Assembly (NCBI RefSeq): GCF_002005305.1
Contig: NZ_CP014782.1
Coordinates: 5,580,001 to 5,644,000 of the forward strand
Source: Shewanella psychrophila
GTDB taxonomy: Bacteria > Pseudomonadota > Gammaproteobacteria > Enterobacterales > Shewanellaceae
Reading direction: 5' to 3'
Length of the DNA: 64,000 nt
Part shown: piece by piece, positions 61,412 through 64,000 of the stretch
Numbering within the stretch: the first letter of the stretch is position 1
Layout: each line of letters opens with the position of its first letter
Notes under the pieces: model-generated
What the model saw: only the letters and a program-made list of their open reading frames with translations
Databases searched by the model: none
Told to the model about the DNA's origin: nothing
Position numbers and translations under genes: made by a program

Positions 61412-62200
61412 ATGCAGTCGACTATTGATATCTCGTGGGCTCAACTCGCCTTTTTTATGCTTATCTTAGTCATTCCCTTTTTCATCAATCGATATCTGAG
61501 ATTAGCGCTCGGCAAGGAGATAATCACAGCGGTTTTACGAATGACAGCTCAGCTTATCCTTGTCGGGCTTTATCTACAGTTCCTTTTTGAACTTAATAGC
61601 TTATCACTCAACTTAATCTGGCTTACTTTGATGCTGCTCATAGGTGCCAGCGCCATCATCGGTAGTGCCAAGCTACCAAAACGCCCGCTTTTTTTACCGA
61701 TTATTACAGGCCTTCTGATCGGTATTACGCCTTTAATGACTATTCTACTGCTAGCCTTGCTAAAGCCCACACCGGTTTATAGCGCCCAATACCTGATCCC
61801 GCTGGCTGGCATGTTACTGGGAAATTGCTTAAGCGGTAATATTGTCGCATTACAGAGATTATTTTCCGCTTTCGAAGAGAAAAGAGATCAATATGAGGGG
61901 GCCTTAGCCCTAGGTGTGACCCCCTACCAGGCCGCCTTTCCGTTTGTGCAATCGGCGTTAAAACAATCTTTTGCACCGATACTCGCCTCTATGACTACCA
62001 CAGGACTGGTTACACTGCCGGGCATGATGACAGGTCAAATTTTAGGTGGCAGTGACCCTATGGTGGCCATTAAATATCAGCTGGTGATATTAGTCGCCAT
62101 ATTTGTGATGTTGACTATTTCAGTCACACTCTCTTTGATATTAACCATAAGAACTTGTATTGAACCAACTGGATTAATAAAGATAAAAGCCATTAGATAA
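61412..62200 (+). CDS. UPF0014 / FetB-family membrane permease
   Basis: A 262-residue inner-membrane protein with about seven helices. ATG 61412 is used; an in-frame TTG 13 codons upstream is possible. Family blocks: ILVIPFFINRYLRLALGKEI, LVGLYLQFLFEL, PLAGMLLGNCLSGNIVALQR, ALALGVTPYQAAFPFVQSAL and GLVTLPGMMTGQILGGSDP. In E. coli the relative FetB works with the ATPase FetA in iron export and peroxide resistance. No ATPase gene is adjacent here, so it is an orphan or its partner lies elsewhere. Divergent from mpl. Confidence 0.82.
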   Translation: MQSTIDISWAQLAFFMLILVIPFFINRYLRLALGKEIITAVLRMTAQLILVGLYLQFLFELNSLSLNLIWLTLMLLIGASAIIGSAKLPKRPLFLPIITGLLIGITPLMTILLLALLKPTPVYSAQYLIPLAGMLLGNCLSGNIVALQRLFSAFEEKRDQYEGALALGVTPYQAAFPFVQSALKQSFAPILASMTTTGLVTLPGMMTGQILGGSDPMVAIKYQLVILVAIFVMLTISVTLSLILTIRTCIEPTGLIKIKAIR

Positions 62201-62287
62201 TATAATCTACTTGTGGGTTTTCAGCAATAATAAATCCAGCATAATCTCTGGACTTATTATTAAACGACTTATTTAACCTATTTTAAA

Positions 62288-62905
62288 TTAAAATCTATAA
62301 TCAATACCAAAGTAAGCTTGCTGAGAGTCGTTTAAACTAAGTTCAGTTGTATGACCTAAATCATCAGTAACTCCTTTAGTATAATCTTGCTTCAGATAAC
62401 GATAACCAATCTCTGCACTTACATTGTCACTAATATCCATCATAAAACCCGTTTGACCACCATAGACAAAGCCGCCTTTAGAGCCTAAGTGGCTGCCACT
62501 CATCTCGGTATGAGCATAACCAGCTGTAGCACCAATAAACCAATTGATATTACTCTGCCCCATTGGAATTAAGTAATCATAAGAAGCAAGAAAGTTTTGC
62601 TGAGTGAAGTCACCGTTACCTAGCTCCTTTGAGGTACCTGAATTATAGCTATAGGTACCATATACTCTATGCTCACTGCTGTTACCAAAGTATTTACCAG
62701 CCCTAATTGAATAGACCACATCGTATTCACTCACCTTTAGGTTAAAATCTTCGGCAAACTGCTCTGGTTTAGGTGTGGTATGACTCTCTTCAAATACATT
62801 TTTCTGTGAACCTACTGAACCACCTATAAACCAATCTGAAGCAAATGCTGGAGCTGCAGTTAAACTAGTAATCGATACGGCTAATAATAATTTATTCAAT
62901 TTCAT
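62288..62905 (-). CDS. Small outer-membrane beta-barrel protein
   Basis: About 205 residues from ATG 62905, which begins a clear signal peptide (MKLNKLLLAVSITSLTAAPA, then FAS); the frame extends 36 codons upstream without a signal. The mature part has alternating beta-strands (DWFIGGSVGSQ, DVVYSIRAGKYFG, HRVYGTYSYNSG, INWFIGATAGYAHTEM, VSAEIGYRYLKQDY) and ends FGIDYRF with the terminal Phe, an eight-strand OmpA/OmpW-size barrel. No periplasmic domain. Function unknown. It stands alone beside the IS5-type element. Confidence 0.8.
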   Translation of the reverse strand: MKLNKLLLAVSITSLTAAPAFASDWFIGGSVGSQKNVFEESHTTPKPEQFAEDFNLKVSEYDVVYSIRAGKYFGNSSEHRVYGTYSYNSGTSKELGNGDFTQQNFLASYDYLIPMGQSNINWFIGATAGYAHTEMSGSHLGSKGGFVYGGQTGFMMDISDNVSAEIGYRYLKQDYTKGVTDDLGHTTELSLNDSQQAYFGIDYRF

Positions 62906-63173
62906 AATATGCTCTCTTAAATTAATAAAGTACAAAGTTGTATTTTTAAATTGAACATAGATTATTATTAAGTGCCTGTATAAAAGCTGAACACTCGCCC
63001 ACAAAGTAAACATTAATTTAACATTAATTCAAAATTTAAATTTGAAATGAAATTTAAGACTTATTAATCTAAGAAAGAATAAAGCCGCTTAGCCTATATA
63101 TAAAACCCTTACATCTCGGCGTTGTTGATCAAATCCTCGCTATAGATGCAGCTACTCCAAGGGTTTGAGCTAA

Positions 63174-64000
63174 CTAGGCAGGCTGTTTCCTAACTGGCAT
63201 TCCTAGTCTTATGACTTTGTTCATTGCCTTTACACCTGCCAGCGCTTCACCTACTTGAGCATTATAATCTCGTAGGCTAAGTTTCGGACTAATTAGTTGC
63301 TTATATCGGTACATTGCTGTTTCAGATAGCGACCGTAAGTGATAGTCATTTTCCTTCTTCCATTGCGCTAACTCATTATTTTTGAGGGCTCTCACTGCCT
63401 CGTTTCGAGGATGCCCATCCTCCCAAAACCCAGCACTGCTTCTTGGTGGGATAGTTGGTTTGCAACCTTTACGCTGAAGTAGTTTGTGACACGCTTTGGT
63501 GTCGTATGCGCCATCAGCAGAAACTTGTTTAATCTGTCTTCTTAACGGCTTGATTAATGTGGGTAACACTTCATTATCAGCAACGTTAACCAGAGTGACT
63601 TCTGCTGCTACGACTTCATGCGTATTCGCATCTACTGCGAGGTGTAACTTACGCCAGGTACGACGCTTTTCTTTACCATGCTTTCGAGTCTTCCATTCTC
63701 CCTCGCCGTAAACTTTGAGGCCCGTTGAATCAATCACTACATGTGCCACAGAGCCACGACTCGGTGAGCGATATTTGATATTTACGGTCTTGGCACGTTT
63801 GCTAATGCAGCTATAGCTTGGTGAGGTTAGTGGCACATCCATAAGCTGGAAAACCGAGGTAGTGAAACCTTCTAGTGCTCTCAGTGATAAGTTGAATACA
63901 CCTTTAACAACCAATGCAGTTTCAATAGCAACATCAGAGTAAATATACCCACGGCCACGGCGGCCGTGATGTTCAGAGCAACACCAAGAGCTAATGGCGT
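63174..64000 (-). CDS. IS5-family transposase, truncated by the window end
   Basis: Only the C-terminal part (about 275 codons) lies in the window; the frame continues unbroken to base 64000 (SWCCSEHHGRRGRGYIYSDV upstream of AIETALVVKGVFNLSLRALEG). DDE residues are in VVIDSTGLKVYG (first Asp) and VSADGAYDTKA (second Asp), with the Glu expected in the RNEAV/SETAMYRYKQ region. The N-terminal pattern GRGYIYSDVAIETAL and RALEGF is IS5/DUF4372-like. The outer inverted repeat should lie within about 63090-63173 but cannot be proved without the other end. Confidence 0.88.
   Translation of the reverse strand, partial: AISSWCCSEHHGRRGRGYIYSDVAIETALVVKGVFNLSLRALEGFTTSVFQLMDVPLTSPSYSCISKRAKTVNIKYRSPSRGSVAHVVIDSTGLKVYGEGEWKTRKHGKEKRRTWRKLHLAVDANTHEVVAAEVTLVNVADNEVLPTLIKPLRRQIKQVSADGAYDTKACHKLLQRKGCKPTIPPRSSAGFWEDGHPRNEAVRALKNNELAQWKKENDYHLRSLSETAMYRYKQLISPKLSLRDYNAQVGEALAGVKAMNKVIRLGMPVRKQPA

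Overview
The window is chromosomal DNA of a marine gammaproteobacterium, almost certainly a Shewanella. The evidence is a periplasmic tetraheme flavocytochrome c fumarate reductase whose active-site spacing matches Shewanella FccA exactly, a DUF3581-type protein, and the housekeeping order pepB / sfsA / dksA / gluQRS / pcnB / folK / panB / panC / yadGH / hpt / ubiX / mpl. The species cannot be fixed from sequence alone. The window starts inside fbp and ends inside an IS5-family transposase.

Layout. 1-8.6 kb: end of fbp, the fumarate reductase fccA, a divergent two-component system (periplasmic-sensing histidine kinase and a response regulator with a degenerate AAA+ domain), a lone family-3 solute-binding protein and an unusual DAACS symporter. 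8.7-10 kb: a complete IS4-family element. 10.3-16.8 kb: a four-gene operon for an SMC-like ATPase, a small KITE-like protein, a kleisin-like protein and a TOPRIM protein. It resembles the MksBEFG/Wadjet (JetABCD) plasmid-defence systems but has the core order inverted and a short nuclease subunit; it is the best candidate for an under-described system. 17.3-19.1 kb: an AGCS Na+:amino-acid symporter behind a tandem glycine riboswitch. 20.2-25.6 kb: an apparently iron-regulated set (TonB receptor, porin, FMN-binding protein, PepSY membrane protein) with Fur-box-like sites. 25.7-26.9 kb: a second porin.

27.0-35.1 kb: an orphan type VI secretion module, hcp - vgrG - DUF4123 adaptor - DUF2235 (Tle1-like) lipase effector - two tandem DUF2931-type immunity proteins. 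It sits behind palindromic motifs that also match sigma-54 -24/-12 promoters. The two immunity genes have diverged 5' halves and almost identical 3' thirds.

35.2-48.1 kb: mrcB (PBP1b), hrpB, a GAF-PAS-GGDEF-EAL gene split by a frameshift at a G8 tract, thpR, a yiaVW-like efflux pair, a membrane-anchored ToxR/CadC-type regulator carrying a receiver domain on the far side of its TM segment, and pepB. 48.2-62.2 kb: conserved RNA, folate and pantothenate metabolism, transport, purine salvage, ubiquinone and peptidoglycan-recycling genes, including pcnB with a probable AUU start. 62.2-64 kb: a small outer-membrane beta-barrel protein and the IS5-type transposase cut by the window edge.

The accessory material (IS4, SMC/TOPRIM operon, T6SS module, terminal IS5) is interleaved with core genes. 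No tRNA, rRNA or CRISPR array was seen. All family assignments come from reading the translated sequence; no database search was run.
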